The notes below the pieces were generated by a model. The model was not told where the DNA came from. It saw only the letters and a program-made list of their open reading frames with translations, and ran no database searches. Of a stretch of DNA of 64,000 nucleotides, positions 33,107-44,334 are shown in pieces. Position 1 is the stretch's first letter. The number at the start of each line of letters is the position of its first letter. Source of the DNA: Aralia elata (lineage: Eukaryota; Streptophyta; Magnoliopsida; Apiales; Araliaceae); contig CM068379.1 in NCBI GenBank assembly GCA_034770075.1, positions 42,477,130-42,541,129 on the forward strand, read 5' to 3'. The translations under genes and the position numbers were made by a program.

Positions 33107-36100
33107 TCAAAGAAAGAGGAGAAAATGATTATTTTTTTTTAAATCGTAGAACCGCTTCACCGAGTCAAAATTGATGGGCTGTGGAAACACCTCACCGTCC
33201 ATCTCTTGCAATATGAGGGCTCCTCCGGACAGCACTTCCTTAATCACAAAAGGTCCTTCCCAGCTCGGGGCAAACTTCCCTTTGGCTTCGTCTTGACAAG
33301 GCATTACTCTCTTTAGCACTAGGTCATTTTCCTTGAACTTCCGAGGTCTTATCTTTTTGTCGTACGATCGAGAGATTCTTTGCTGATATAACTGACCGTG
33401 CAAAACAGCAGCCACCCTCCTTTTATCAATTAGGGCCAATTGGTCGTACCGGCTTTGCAACCAATCCTCCTCGTTTATCTGAGCATTAATCAAGATTCTG
33501 AGGGACGCCATCTCAACCTCAACTGGCAGAACAGCCTCTATTCCGTATACCAAAGCGTAAGGGGTTGCCCTTGTAAAAGTATGCACCGACGTTCTATACG
33601 CCAGCAAGGTGAGAGGTAGCAGATCCGGCCATCCCCGATGATTAGCAGACATTCTCGCCATGATCTTCTTGATATTCTTATTTGCAGCCTCCACTGCCCC
33701 ATTCATCTTAGGACGGTAAATAACAGAATTGAGGTGTTTGATCTTAAACTGGTCACATAATTCCTTCATGAGGGCATTGTTCAAATTCTTGGCATTGTCG
33801 GAGACTAAGACCTCAGGTTGCCCGTATCGGCAAATGACATTATTCCTGATGAAACGGACAATGATCTCCTGAGTTACTTTGGGGAAAGAAGCTGCTTCTA
33901 CCCATTTAGTGAAGTAATTGATCATGACGAAGATAAATCGGTGTCCGTTGCTTGCCTTGGGCTCTACTGGTCCGATTACATCCATACCCCACATTGAGAA
34001 TGGCCAAGGGGAGGTCATACAATACAGTTCATTGGGAGGCGCATGGATTACATTGTCGTGCGCCTGGCATTGGTAACATCGTTTGACATGATCATCGCAG
34101 TCGGCTTTCAGTGTTAACCAGTAATGCCCCGTTCTCAAGATCTTTTTGGCCAGCATCGGTCCACCCATGTGTGGCCCACACACTCTACCATGTATTTCGT
34201 CCATAATCTTTTGGGCCTGCGTTTCATTTACACATCGCAACAATCCCAAACCGGCATCCCTCTTGTACAATGAATCCCCGCTCAGATAAAACCTCATTGC
34301 CATCTTTTGGATTCTCAACCTCTCAGCTCGGCTTGCTTGGTCGGGAATGGATCTATCCCTCAGATACTCCCTTATGTTGTGATACCAAGGCTGCTTTGGC
34401 AGAACCACCTCCTCCGATAATACTGCCACATGCTCCTCGTATGTCGGGGCATTCTGTACCGCTATTTCAATCTGTGGAACGTCCCTGCTTTTGATTATGT
34501 GGATTAAGGAAGACAGAGTTGCCAATGCATCGGCAAAATCATTCTGTCCCCGGGGGATATGTCGAAAAGCGATATCTTCAAACTCTCGCATCAATTGGAT
34601 AACACATCGGTGGTATGGAAGTAATCGGAGCTCCTTAATGCTATACACCCCGATCGCTTGTCTGATTACCAGCTTTGAATCCTCGAACACCGCTAGTCTC
34701 TTCACTCCCATATCGCGGGCAAAACGGTGCCCCAATATACATCCCTCATACTCAGCTGTGTTATTCGAATTACTGAACTGCAATTTAGTGGCCGCGGGGT
34801 ATTGCTCTCCAGTGATAGAGACCAAGACTGCTCCGGCTCCTGCCCCTTCAGCATTCATGGCACCATCAAAATACAACTTCCAGAACTGCCCCTCGTCATC
34901 ACATCTCGTGTGTAAGACCCAAAATACATCTTCGCCTGGTAAAGGAGTTTCTAAAGGCTCCATCCCCCCTGCTGGCATTTCTGACAACTGATCTGCAATT
35001 CCCTGCCCTTTCATGGCTTTCTGAGTTACGTATACGATGTCGAACTGCTGTAAGATTAACTGCCACCTTGACAATCGACAGTTCAGCATGGGCCTTTCAA
35101 AGATATACTTTAGGGGATCCATTCTCGATATCAGGTACATAGTGTGCCCATGGAGATAGTGCTGTAATCTCACTGCAGCCCACGCCAAAGCACAACAGGT
35201 CCTTTCGATGGGGGTGTAATTCTATTCACATCGGCTAAATCTCTTGCTGAGGTAATAGATGGCCTGCTCTTTTCCTGATTCATTCTTCTATCCCAGCATA
35301 CATCCCATCGCAATGGCATTGACCGATATATACATAAACAGAGGGATCCTATCCTTCGGGGGTACCAGCACCAGTGCTTCTGTCAGCTACTTCTTAATGA
35401 TCTGAAAGGCTTTCTGGCATTGCTTATTCCACTCTTGGGAGACATCTTTCCTTAACAGTTTAAAAATTGGGTCGCATGTAGTTGTCAAGTGGGATATGAA
35501 GCGGCTGATGAAGTTTATTCTTCCTAGAAATCCTCTTATCACCTTTTCTGTGCGAGGTGCCGGCATATCCACAATGGCCTTAATCTTCACCGGATCCAAC
35601 TCAATGCCCCGATTACTAACCAGGAATCCCAAGAGCTTGCCCGACTGCACTCCGAAAGCACACTTTACCGGATTGAGCTTCAAATTATATTTTCTGAGCC
35701 GATCGAATAGCTTTTTGAGATGGGTTATATGATCAGATTCTACCCTCGATTTCGCGATAATGTCATCCACATAGACCTCTATCTCCTTGTGCATCATGTC
35801 GTGGAACAGGGCCACATAGCTCTGTGATAAGTAGCCCCCGCATTTATGAGACCGAAGGCCAATCGTCTGTAGCGGAAGGTGCCCCAAGGGGTGATGAAAG
35901 CGGTCTTTTCCTGGTCCTTCTCTGCCACCAATATCTGATGATACCCCGCAAAGCAATCAACAAAAGAGTACATCTCGTATTGGGCTGTGTTATCCACCAA
36001 GATGTGTATAAAAGGCACTGGGAAGTTGTCCTTGAGACTGGCCTTGTTCAGATCTCTATAGTCGACACATACCCTCACCTTCCCTCTAGGCTTAGCCACT

Positions 36101-36613
36101 CGGACTATATTGGACAGCCATTCCGGGTAAGTGGACACCATAATGATTCCAGCCTTGAACTGTTTGACGATTTCTTCCTTCACCTTCAAGCTCCACTCCG
36201 GTTTTAACTTTCATAGTTTCTGCTTGACAGGCTTGAAACCTTCCTTTATGGGCAACCGGTGTACCACAATGTCGGTGGACAATCCGATCATGTCCTCATG
36301 AGACCAGGCAAAAACATCCTTATACTGGCTTAGCAACTCGGTTATTTCTGTTTTCTGGCTAGGGGTCAGATCTGTCCCTATCTTGAGCTCTTTGGGTTTG
36401 TCAGGGGTTCCGTTATTTATGGTGATGGTTTGGTCTAAGTTGGGTTTGGGTTTGTCTTCGACCCATCCTTTGATCTCGTCAGGCATGTCGTCATTATCTG
36501 TCTCATCCTGCTCAATGCCCATTAAATTGAAATCCAGCTCAATACCAAAATCATAGTCATCTTTCAAATTCGAAAAACCGTTTGTTAGGCAAGAAATACT
36601 CAAATTGGTACAC
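33107..36613 (-). pseudogene. E3 pol, exon 2: reverse transcriptase, RNase H, archaeal-type RNase H, integrase
   Basis: From the splice acceptor at 36614: an acidic linker; reverse transcriptase (VRVCVDYRDLNKASLKDNFP, then EVYVDDIIAKSR with the catalytic Asp pair); the Ty3 RNase H remnant; a second RNase H (YFDGAMNAEGAGAGAVLVS, NNTAEYEGCILG, HIPRGQNDFADAL); and integrase (HHCC around HYWLTLKADCDDHVKRCYQC, core DVIGPVEPKASNGHRFIFV and YRPKMNGAVEAANKN). The last 693 codons, 35188 to 33107, are open. One single-base deletion near 35822-35830 shifts the frame within reverse transcriptase. Stops lie at 36211, 35387 and at least two more between 35387 and 35188. The two RNase H domains define the Tat lineage. 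Confidence 0.9.
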
Positions 36614-36785
36614 CTGACATGAAACAAAAATATTTGTCATATATATAAGTCATTTTCCCACAATGATCATCTTTAAAATAACATGACAAAATAACATAAC
36701 TATGCAAAATTCAAAATAAGGAACAAAACCGGTATCTATTCATCCCCCACCATCCGGGGTCTACCACCCTGACGCCATATTTTAC
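36614..36785 (-). other. E3 intron between protease and reverse transcriptase exons (172 bp)
   Basis: On the minus strand the donor is AAACGAGG/GTAAAA and the acceptor TTTGTTTCATGTCAG/GTGTACC. Removing it joins the frames in phase 2. E4 has the same arrangement at 54007-54174. An intron at this place is known for Ogre/Tat elements. Confidence 0.8.
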
Positions 36786-39756
36786 CCTCGTTTGGATATT
36801 ACTGGCTCCATCGTCCAGTTGTCGGTGGTCAGATCGGCCGGAATGCGACAGATGAAAGGCGGCTTCGCATCGGAAACTTCCTCGATGACTACAGCCACAT
36901 CGCATTGGTCCTTCTTCATAACCTCTTCAGGAATAGTCAGCCCCGCCCAATTGATGACAGGCACACTCTGTTGGGATCCTGATGGCGTGGCAACATCCTT
37001 CCTCTTTCCACTGCTTACTGACTGTCCAGAGATATAACACTTAGTTTCAAACTGTTGCATGACCTCCTGCAGGAAACTCTCCTTTTTGGCCGACTCATCA
37101 TTCGTGGGGGTCAATTTTTCACCTCCTGTCTCAGACACAGGCTTGCCAGTACCTTGTTCATTGTTGACTTTCGGCATCAGAATTTCGGCCAGTCAAGTTG
37201 GGGTCTCCCCTTGAGAGTGTTTCTGTTCTACACCTCCAACATACCCCAACCCTGCCTTGCCTATCTGATTGGGCAGTCGAATAGGCTCAGTAATTCCTTG
37301 ACTGTTCTTTCCCAACCCTCGCCCAGGTCAAAACTTCATCTTCATCATTTCTTTAGCAACAAAGGTAAGTTCAGGAGAGACCTTAGGTTTTACGGCTGGA
37401 GCCCCCAGACATCTGTAGTGGGGAGTATTGATTTCTAGCACCTGAAAACTGGCGGGTACCACCGATTCGTCCAAATTAATCACCGGCAGGCCATTCCTAG
37501 AAGGAGAAGGGCCATTACGCTCTGCAGAGACCGTCACCAGATTACCATCGATGATAAACTTAATTTGCTGGTATAGCGTAGTGGGAACTGCCCCGGCCAT
37601 GTGTATCCATGGCCTTCCCAATAACATGTTATAACTTGCCGCGATATCCAGGACTTGGAATGAAATATCGAAAGTACAAGGCTCTATCTCCACAGGCAAT
37701 TCTATCCCCCCCATCGTATCCTTCCGGGATCCGTCAAAGGCTCGTACCACCACATAACTGGCCCGCAGGCGCTTAGGATTGACGTTCATTTTCTTCAATG
37801 TATTGAATGGACAGATATTCAATGCTAATCCCCCATCAATTAGCGCCCCATTCATAACATATCCTGATGAGATTACCGCAATATGCAGCGGTTTCCGATG
37901 CCCCCTTCCCTCTTTGGGGATATCATCATCTGTGAACGATATTACATTGTTTTCTAACAGATGGTCCACTAGATGGCTGAAACCTTCTTTGCTAATCACC
38001 TTAGGAATGTGTGCCTCTTCCAGGACTTTGGCCAGAATTCTGCAGTGATTGCCGGATGATAATACCAAATCCATGATCGATGTCAGAGTCGATTCCTCGC
38101 TCAATATCTTGACCCCCCTTGCTTCTGGATGATTCATCTTCCTTAAGAATTCCACAGCTTTCTCCTAGGATATCTTTTCGTTCTTCTTCCCTTTGCTCTC
38201 AAGGGCTCGTCCTGGAAGATATAAAGGATTCCCCTTTGATGTTACAGAAGCACAACTGGCCGCCTCCTCTGATACTCCCCCGTAATTCCACGGTACTGTT
38301 TTCAGACTGCTAATGGGGATTTGTGGTCTCGCTGCAATGGTGAGAAGTTTCGGAGCCGTTAACCTGATAGGCCCCTCTGTGATACTCCTGCTCAGACCCG
38401 CCAACCTAATCGGTGTCCCTCGTATATTCTCCTGATCATTTTTCATGCCAATCATCTCATCCATTCTCTTGATATAATTCAGCCTTGGTGGTCCTTCGGC
38501 TTCGCTGGCTTCCACCACATTGACCCCTTCCCCATCATGCTTAGGCAGGGGATTGACTTTAACATTTGGTGACTCTGGTTGTTCCACCACGATCTCCCCG
38601 CTATCGATCATCTTCTGAATCTTGTGCTTCAGTGCCCAGCATTCCTGAGTATCATGACCAGGGGAGCCCGAATGGTACGCACACTTCTTACTCGGGTCAA
38701 ATCTTCTCCCTTTCGGGTCAATTGGGGGTGCCAAATTGACTAACTTTCTCTGTGCTATTAATACTGCCAAAATCTGTTCAAGAAGATCCCCAAGCGGGGT
38801 GAATACCCGATCTCTTGTGGTCTCAAATCTTCTTTGTCCGTCTGTCCTTTGATTATTGAAATTAGGTTGTCGGGGTGGCACAATTCTCTGTATTTGCACT
38901 GGAGGGCTATTCTCCACCTTCCTAGATGATCCCTGCAGGATGAGGGAAACATCTTCCTCCTTTCTCTTTTGGGTCCTGCAGGAAGTACTGCCATAGTTTC
39001 CACTCTGGATTTGCTCCGCAACTGTTTCTAGAGCTGTGAAGTCCCGGATCTTGCCAGACTTTAACCCCATGTCAACCATTTCTCCATGCTTTATCATTTC
39101 GGCAAAAGGTCTTCCAATCCCCGCTATCACTCGCTTATAATAGGGCGCCTCCTGAATATCCACAAAGGTCATTACCATCTCCGCCTCGCTCATTGGGGGA
39201 TTCACCTGTGCAGCCATACCCCTCCACCGCTATGCATAGTCCCTAAAAGATTCTTTTGGTTGCTTCTTGACCTTTGTCATCTGATATCTGTCAGGGGCCA
39301 TCTGTGCCTGGAAGCTATATTGTGTCAAAAAAGTATGGGCCAACTCCTCCCAGTTGTGGATCCGAGCATTATCAAGGCGGGCATACTAAGTTCTTGCTTC
39401 TCCCGTTAGGCTCTTTTGGAACAACTGCATCCTCAGTCCTTCGTCCTCTGCATAAGACCCAAGTCCCCCAATGTATATCTTCAGGTGTGTATAAGGGTCT
39501 CCCTTCCCATTATATTTCTCAAATTCGGGGATCTTGAACTTCTTCGGATACCTGGTTCCCGGAAAGACACACAGATCTGAATAATTTACCCTGCCCAGGG
39601 AACCTATGCCTTTCAGAGACTGGATAGTCTCCTCCATCTGCTTCATTTTCTTTCGAAGATCATCAGTGTCTCCTTCCTCTGGAATAGTGATTACTGTCCT
39701 GTTAGGTGTAGGAATGGCCTTGGGGATGACTGGCTCGCCCTTAGGATGGGGTTGAT
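36786..39756 (-). pseudogene. E3 gag-pro, exon 1 (5' part removed by E5)
   Basis: A single frame, without shifts, from the E5 junction to the donor. It includes the gag core (YSDLCVFPGTRYPKKFKIPE, KYNGKGDPYTHLKIY), a knuckle-like CAYHSGSPGHDTQECWALKH, a G-patch-like LGKNSQG segment near 37310, and an aspartic protease (GALIDGGLALNICPF; RPWIHMAGAVP). Relative to E4 the active-site Ser of the DGGS motif reads Leu here. Stops at 39386, about 39231, 38165, 37328 and near 37190 match Trp, Gln or Arg codons or related codons of E4. Confidence 0.88.
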
Positions 39757-42151
39757 TGTTGCCCGATTTCACAATCGACAATTACGTGCAAGTATACACG
39801 ATCAACAAGTAATAAAGTGATAAGAAAGAGTGTCGAACCCACAGGAATTACTATGTTTTTAATGTCCAATTACCAATCTAAATTATGCCTATTCTATTAA
39901 AGAATCACAAATTGGGATTTAAGAATAATTAAATAAATACTAACACTGACAATTAATTCAAAGGTTGAAATTCAGATTTAAGATGATTAAGACTACAATA
40001 TCCCCAGTTATTTATCAAAAACCAATCTATCTATGTCTTCCAATCATTCACTTCAATGGAGTTGTTAACAGAAATTCAATTGTATTTATAAGCCCTTTTT
40101 CAAGTGATCAAATAAATCTATCTAATCCAAATAACTCTACTATATTCCTATGCAAAGTTATAAGATTAAATTCATTAAGTTCCAATTTCCAATTGTTACA
40201 TGCAGTAAGCAATATTCTTATTTACTCCACAAATCCAATTATTCAACACATGCAAATAATTGAGAATACATGCTATCTTATCCAATTCTAACCCTAGATT
40301 TCATCTCCCGAATTCATCCAAAGTAACCCGCTAATTGTCGGCCAAACAATTGATCAATAAGCATAAAATAACATAGACAACTTCCATCAATTTGAACAAT
40401 CGAAATCAAATAGATAATCAACTCATAATTATAACTGGTTCAATTGTAGCCTTAATTAAGAATTTAGTTCATACTGACAATAAAGACTAGAATATCAAAA
40501 TAAGACATCATAATTAATTACAAATCAGAGGATAAAGATTTAAAGAAAACTCAGTATAATCTCTAACTCTCCAATCTGAACTTCTCACAATGCTTGACTT
40601 GTCCTCCAATCTCCTTGCTCAGCTCTAGAATTCAATCTCTGAACAAGTCTGTGTCTCTAAATCCAAGCCTTGATCTTCTATTTATAGTCTCCTTTTGTCC
40701 CTCCATAAGTTTAATAGCAAGAGTCCTTGATCACTTCCATCTTTCCAACATAACAGCATTCCAGCAAAATCAGGATTCCCATCTGCCGCTTCCTCGCCCC
40801 GGCGAGAAATTCAAAGCATAAGTTCTCGCCCCGGCGAACTCCCGCCCCGGCGAGAAATATAACACACAAATTCTCGCCCCGGCGAGAATGCCCTGCACCC
40901 AGCCAATTTTCTTCTTTTCATCCCTGTATCCAGTCATGACCTACAAAACCAATGCAAAACAAGTAAAAAGCTACCAAACACTTAAAAACAAGTAAAGGAT
41001 GAACCAAAAGACATATCAAACGCGTAGGTTAAAACCTACTCCTCAAATACCTCCAAACTCAAAACTTTGCTTGCCCTCAAGCAAAACACAAAACAAAGCA
41101 AAACCATAACTAAACTAACTACTACATGAATGAACATGCATGACTAACCATACTCAAGCAATTAATCAATAGACATCATAAAAATTCGGCCTCAGAAATC
41201 AATAACTACCAGTTCAACAGAATTTCAACCTCACACCATCCAAAAGCCAACGATTAGTAATTATGAATCACTCTCAACCCTTCCATAAGTATGCAACATA
41301 TATTAAACCAATCAGGGTATGAATCCAACTCTAGGTATCACAATGCTCAAAAAGATACAAGTTCACAGAGTTTACTTTTAAGCTCAACTGCTATTCACTT
41401 GCCTTCTCATTTTTTTCCCTCTTTTTCTTTAACGAGTGCGTTTTACGCTCCATCTCGTCATATATCCTGACTAGTGCAATGTTCATCTTTATTAGGCTAT
41501 TCAATGCCACCCGTGTAGCGAACTTTCAACCAACGACTCCCAAACCAGACGATTTTAGGGCACTGAGTGTAAAAACATCTCCTAAGGGTATACTCATTCA
41601 AATGACACCGGCCACAAAGACAAACTTAGTCAAGACCTGCTCTTATCTGTTTATATTCATTAATTCCACGTTTTCTTGCACTTAAACAGACATCGAAGTA
41701 GTATTTATTCAAAAAAAAATTATTTTTCATCTTTTCTCAGTTTTCTTTCTTTTTTTTTTAGATCCAACAAGTGATAACAGTCTATATCTACATATGAGCA
41801 TGTAATACACCAAAGAAGAACCAACTCCTAATTACTTTAATACACATTCGTGAACAAGTAAAAAACCAAAGGTCTCAAATAACCACAACTACAACAGTTA
41901 AACTCCAGATTTAGCAATAAGTATCCATCCCGTTAAACTATAATAGAACTAATCAAATTTCATCATTGGCCATCCCTAAATGACTTCCATCAATACATTG
42001 CTTGAATACCTCTAAATGCAATATCCTATGATCCTATGCTACTAATTTTTTTGGATTTTTCAAGTTTTTTTTTTCATAAATATAACTACAATGACACTCA
42101 TGCAACTAAAACTACAAATTCAAATGAGCTAAACATGCAAATATGCAAACA
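39757..42151 (-). repeat. E5 3' LTR (right edge provisional)
   Basis: On the minus strand the LTR ends GGGCAACA at 39757. The best start is TGTTTGC at 42151, preceded by GGGGGGGTG as polypurine tract. TGTT and AACA would be the terminal repeats. Without the 5' LTR this edge cannot be confirmed. Inside are palindromes on CGCCCCGGCG at 40793-40806 and 40871-40888 with decayed ones between, and the hairpin module shared with E2 at 41500-41625. Confidence 0.55.
41500..41625. repeat. Single copy of the module shared with E2
   Basis: TTAGGCTATTCAA, GACTCCCAAACCAGACGATT and TTAGGGCAC, followed by GTGTAAAAACAT and a CCGGCCAC block, match the E2 modules at 19055-19535 in order and spacing. It lies near the 3' end of an Athila element, whereas the others are in a Tat element. 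Confidence 0.8.
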
Positions 42152-42153
42152 CA

Positions 42154-42166
42154 CCCCCCCAAACTC
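42154..42166 (-). other. E5 polypurine tract (provisional)
   Basis: GAGTTTGGGGGGG on the minus strand, directly before the proposed LTR start. Confidence 0.5.
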
Positions 42167-42233
42167 AAACGAAACAATGTCCTCATTGTGTGAAAAATAA
42201 AGAAAATTAAGAACAGAGGACTCCCCTAGCAGT

Positions 42234-43439
42234 TCAAGCAGTAGGCTCGAACTCATCATCGTCATTTGGGGACGGTGGTGGAAAAACTGGCAATGGCTGG
42301 GCTGCGGGAAACTGAACAGGATCCATTATCGGCTGCATATTGGAGTACATGTTCGCCATGGTTTGGGTGCAACTCTGCTGGTACGGATACATATGCTCCT
42401 GTCGATCTACCAATCGCTGATTCTGCCTCAATATGGTCTTATGATGAGAATCAATAAGACGCTACAACTCTCGAAACTGGAGGCTGAACTTGGCTTTCCT
42501 TGGCCCAGTAGAAGTGGAAGGACCTGCTGAAGGACCTTCTCCCTCATCATCATCGGACTCATGTGCTTCTTCGACGGGAGGAGAATGAACTATATAACCC
42601 ATATCGCGAGGATGGGATTCACCGCCTTCCCATTCCTTATAACGTGCAATCAAACGGTGATCCAAAAGTAGTAAGGGCTGCTGCAAAGCCTCCTCAGCTC
42701 CCTAACGAACTCCCGCACGAAGACACAAACCACATATCAACGAAGGGTGAGGCAAACCACCCTGACTATGCAAAGTCCGTATAGTGTGGCGAATCGATGC
42801 CTCAATCAGCTGACCCACATTTATCTCAATCCCTGTCACAATAGAATATAGTAATAACGCCTTCTCCTTGGGAACATCACTCACGTGCTGTGATGGCATC
42901 AGTTTAGCCGAAAGGAAGGCATACCATACTTTACCATACCGACTCAAGTCCTTGCTATGAAACATAGATGCAGCACGTGGCCCTCTAGATATCCATGTCG
43001 TCCCAGGCTGCATAAGTCAGTAACTACCTTCTCCACATTGGGCCCCTCCTCAAGGAATCGAGTGTATCTGCAACGTAAATCTGGCCTCAAGTTGTAATAC
43101 TCATTGATTGTTTGGGCACTGAAGGACACTGTCTTCCCTCGGACTATAACTTCGCATATAGCCGCGTCCTCTGCATTAGCGTAAAACTCCTTGACTATAG
43201 CTATACATGCAGGCTCCGGATGGGCAGTGAATGTCTCCCATCCCCTCTCGACTATCTGATGCATCATCTCCCCCATCAACCACCTCGTCAGGCGTGAGAC
43301 CGCGCTAGGGAGTTAGAGCTTTACCCGATGTATACGTTTCATATCTGATAGCTGCCTCTGTACTGACAAACTTTCTTCTATCAAAGGCCCTGGATGGAGT
43401 AGACGATGATCCTTCACCACGTTGCCTCTTTGGAGCCAT
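42234..43439 (-). pseudogene. E5 env-position ORF: putative plant transposon protein domain
   Basis: ATG at 43439 (MAPKRQRGEGSSSTPS, RKFVSTEAAIRYE) leads into RWLMGEMMHQIVERGWETFT, CIAIVKEFYANAEDA and VIVRGKTVSFSAQTINEYYN, a pattern of the 'putative plant transposon protein' family found in Athila ORFs. A region with KVWYAFLSAKLMPSQHVSD and LLYSIVTGIEINVG follows, then an acidic and Gln/Pro-rich tail. Frameshifts lie near 43305 and 42990, and stops near 43305, 42702 and 42462. The ORF sits downstream of pol on the same strand, where Athila elements carry their env-like ORF. I see no clear signal peptide or membrane anchor. Confidence 0.8.
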
Positions 43440-44334
43440 GCTAGATCTTTTGACAAACAACCCAAACACTACAATCTATTATGCAAGCACAATTCCCCCC
43501 AAACTCCAACTTTTCTAACTCCGAAGTGATAGAAACACAATCCAATGGAATAGATCTGAGGAGTAAACCCTAGAATACTTGCATGCAACAATAAAGCAAA
43601 TAGAAACCTTAAAAACCACAGATTATTCCTTTTAATGAATGAGAGGTGGAATGGACAAAAGCTAGGGTTTGTTTTTATAGTGGTATGAATTAGGGTTTGC
43701 GTAGGATTTCAAGTATGGAAAGTAATTGGAAGGAAATTCGAAGAGAAATAGGAGGAATTTGGGTTGGGTCGGTCTTAGAGAAGGAGAAGTAGTGTTTTGG
43801 AGAAGTTGCATGGGAGTTGGAATGTTAAACATCAAATTAGAATCGGATTTTAAAAACTGAATTCCACGATTCTCGCCGGGGCGAGAAAATGGGCTTGTGA
43901 ACCTCGCCGGGGCGAGAAGTGGCAGAGAGGTTGGGGCTGGGGCGAGAAAAATCCAGGCCGGGGCGCGCTTCAACAGAGAGGTTCTCGCTGGGGCGAGAAA
44001 CCTTAGTGCAATTTTCTCGTCGGGGCGAGAATCCTCAGACTAGAAAATTTTTCTGCTTCTTCCTCTTGATCCTCTTGTCCTCTCTTGTACCATCCCCAAT
44101 GAACATGTTTCCTTCTTCTAAATCATTCCCATAGATTGTATCCCTGTTTCAATAAACACCACATAAATGAGTTAAACACGAAAGATTGAAGACCAAATTC
44201 AACAAAAACACATAAACTACTCCTAAAAAAAATATTACTGAAAGTAATTCTATTAAAGCCATAAAATATCATGATTGGGTTGCCTCCCATCAAGCGCTTG
44301 GTTTATAGTCGTCAGCCCGACTTTCTCAGCAGTA
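43440..44334. other. E5 spacer between pol and the env-position ORF, with GC palindromes
   Basis: Palindromes on CGCCGGGGCG lie at 43870-43887 (TTCTCGCCGGGGCGAGAA), 43903-43916, 43982-43999 (one mismatch) and 44014-44031 (one mismatch). Near 43472-43500 a stretch resembles the proposed LTR start with polypurine tract. No gene is present. Confidence 0.7.

Larger units (their letters stand above)
27928..39756 (-). mobile_element. E3: Tat-type element (5' part beyond window)
   Basis: Its 3' LTR, polypurine tract, antisense DUF7745-like ORF, pol, intron and gag are visible up to 39756, where the Athila element E5 enters its gag. The sequence GTCTA before 27928 would be the target duplication; its partner is outside the window. 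Two RNase H domains and the Tat-type intron assign the lineage. Confidence 0.88.

Noticed and set aside
34491..34991. 166-codon plus-strand frame, and its counterpart 55798-56298 on the minus strand
   Set aside because: Both are shadows opposite the archaeal-type RNase H region of E3 and E4.
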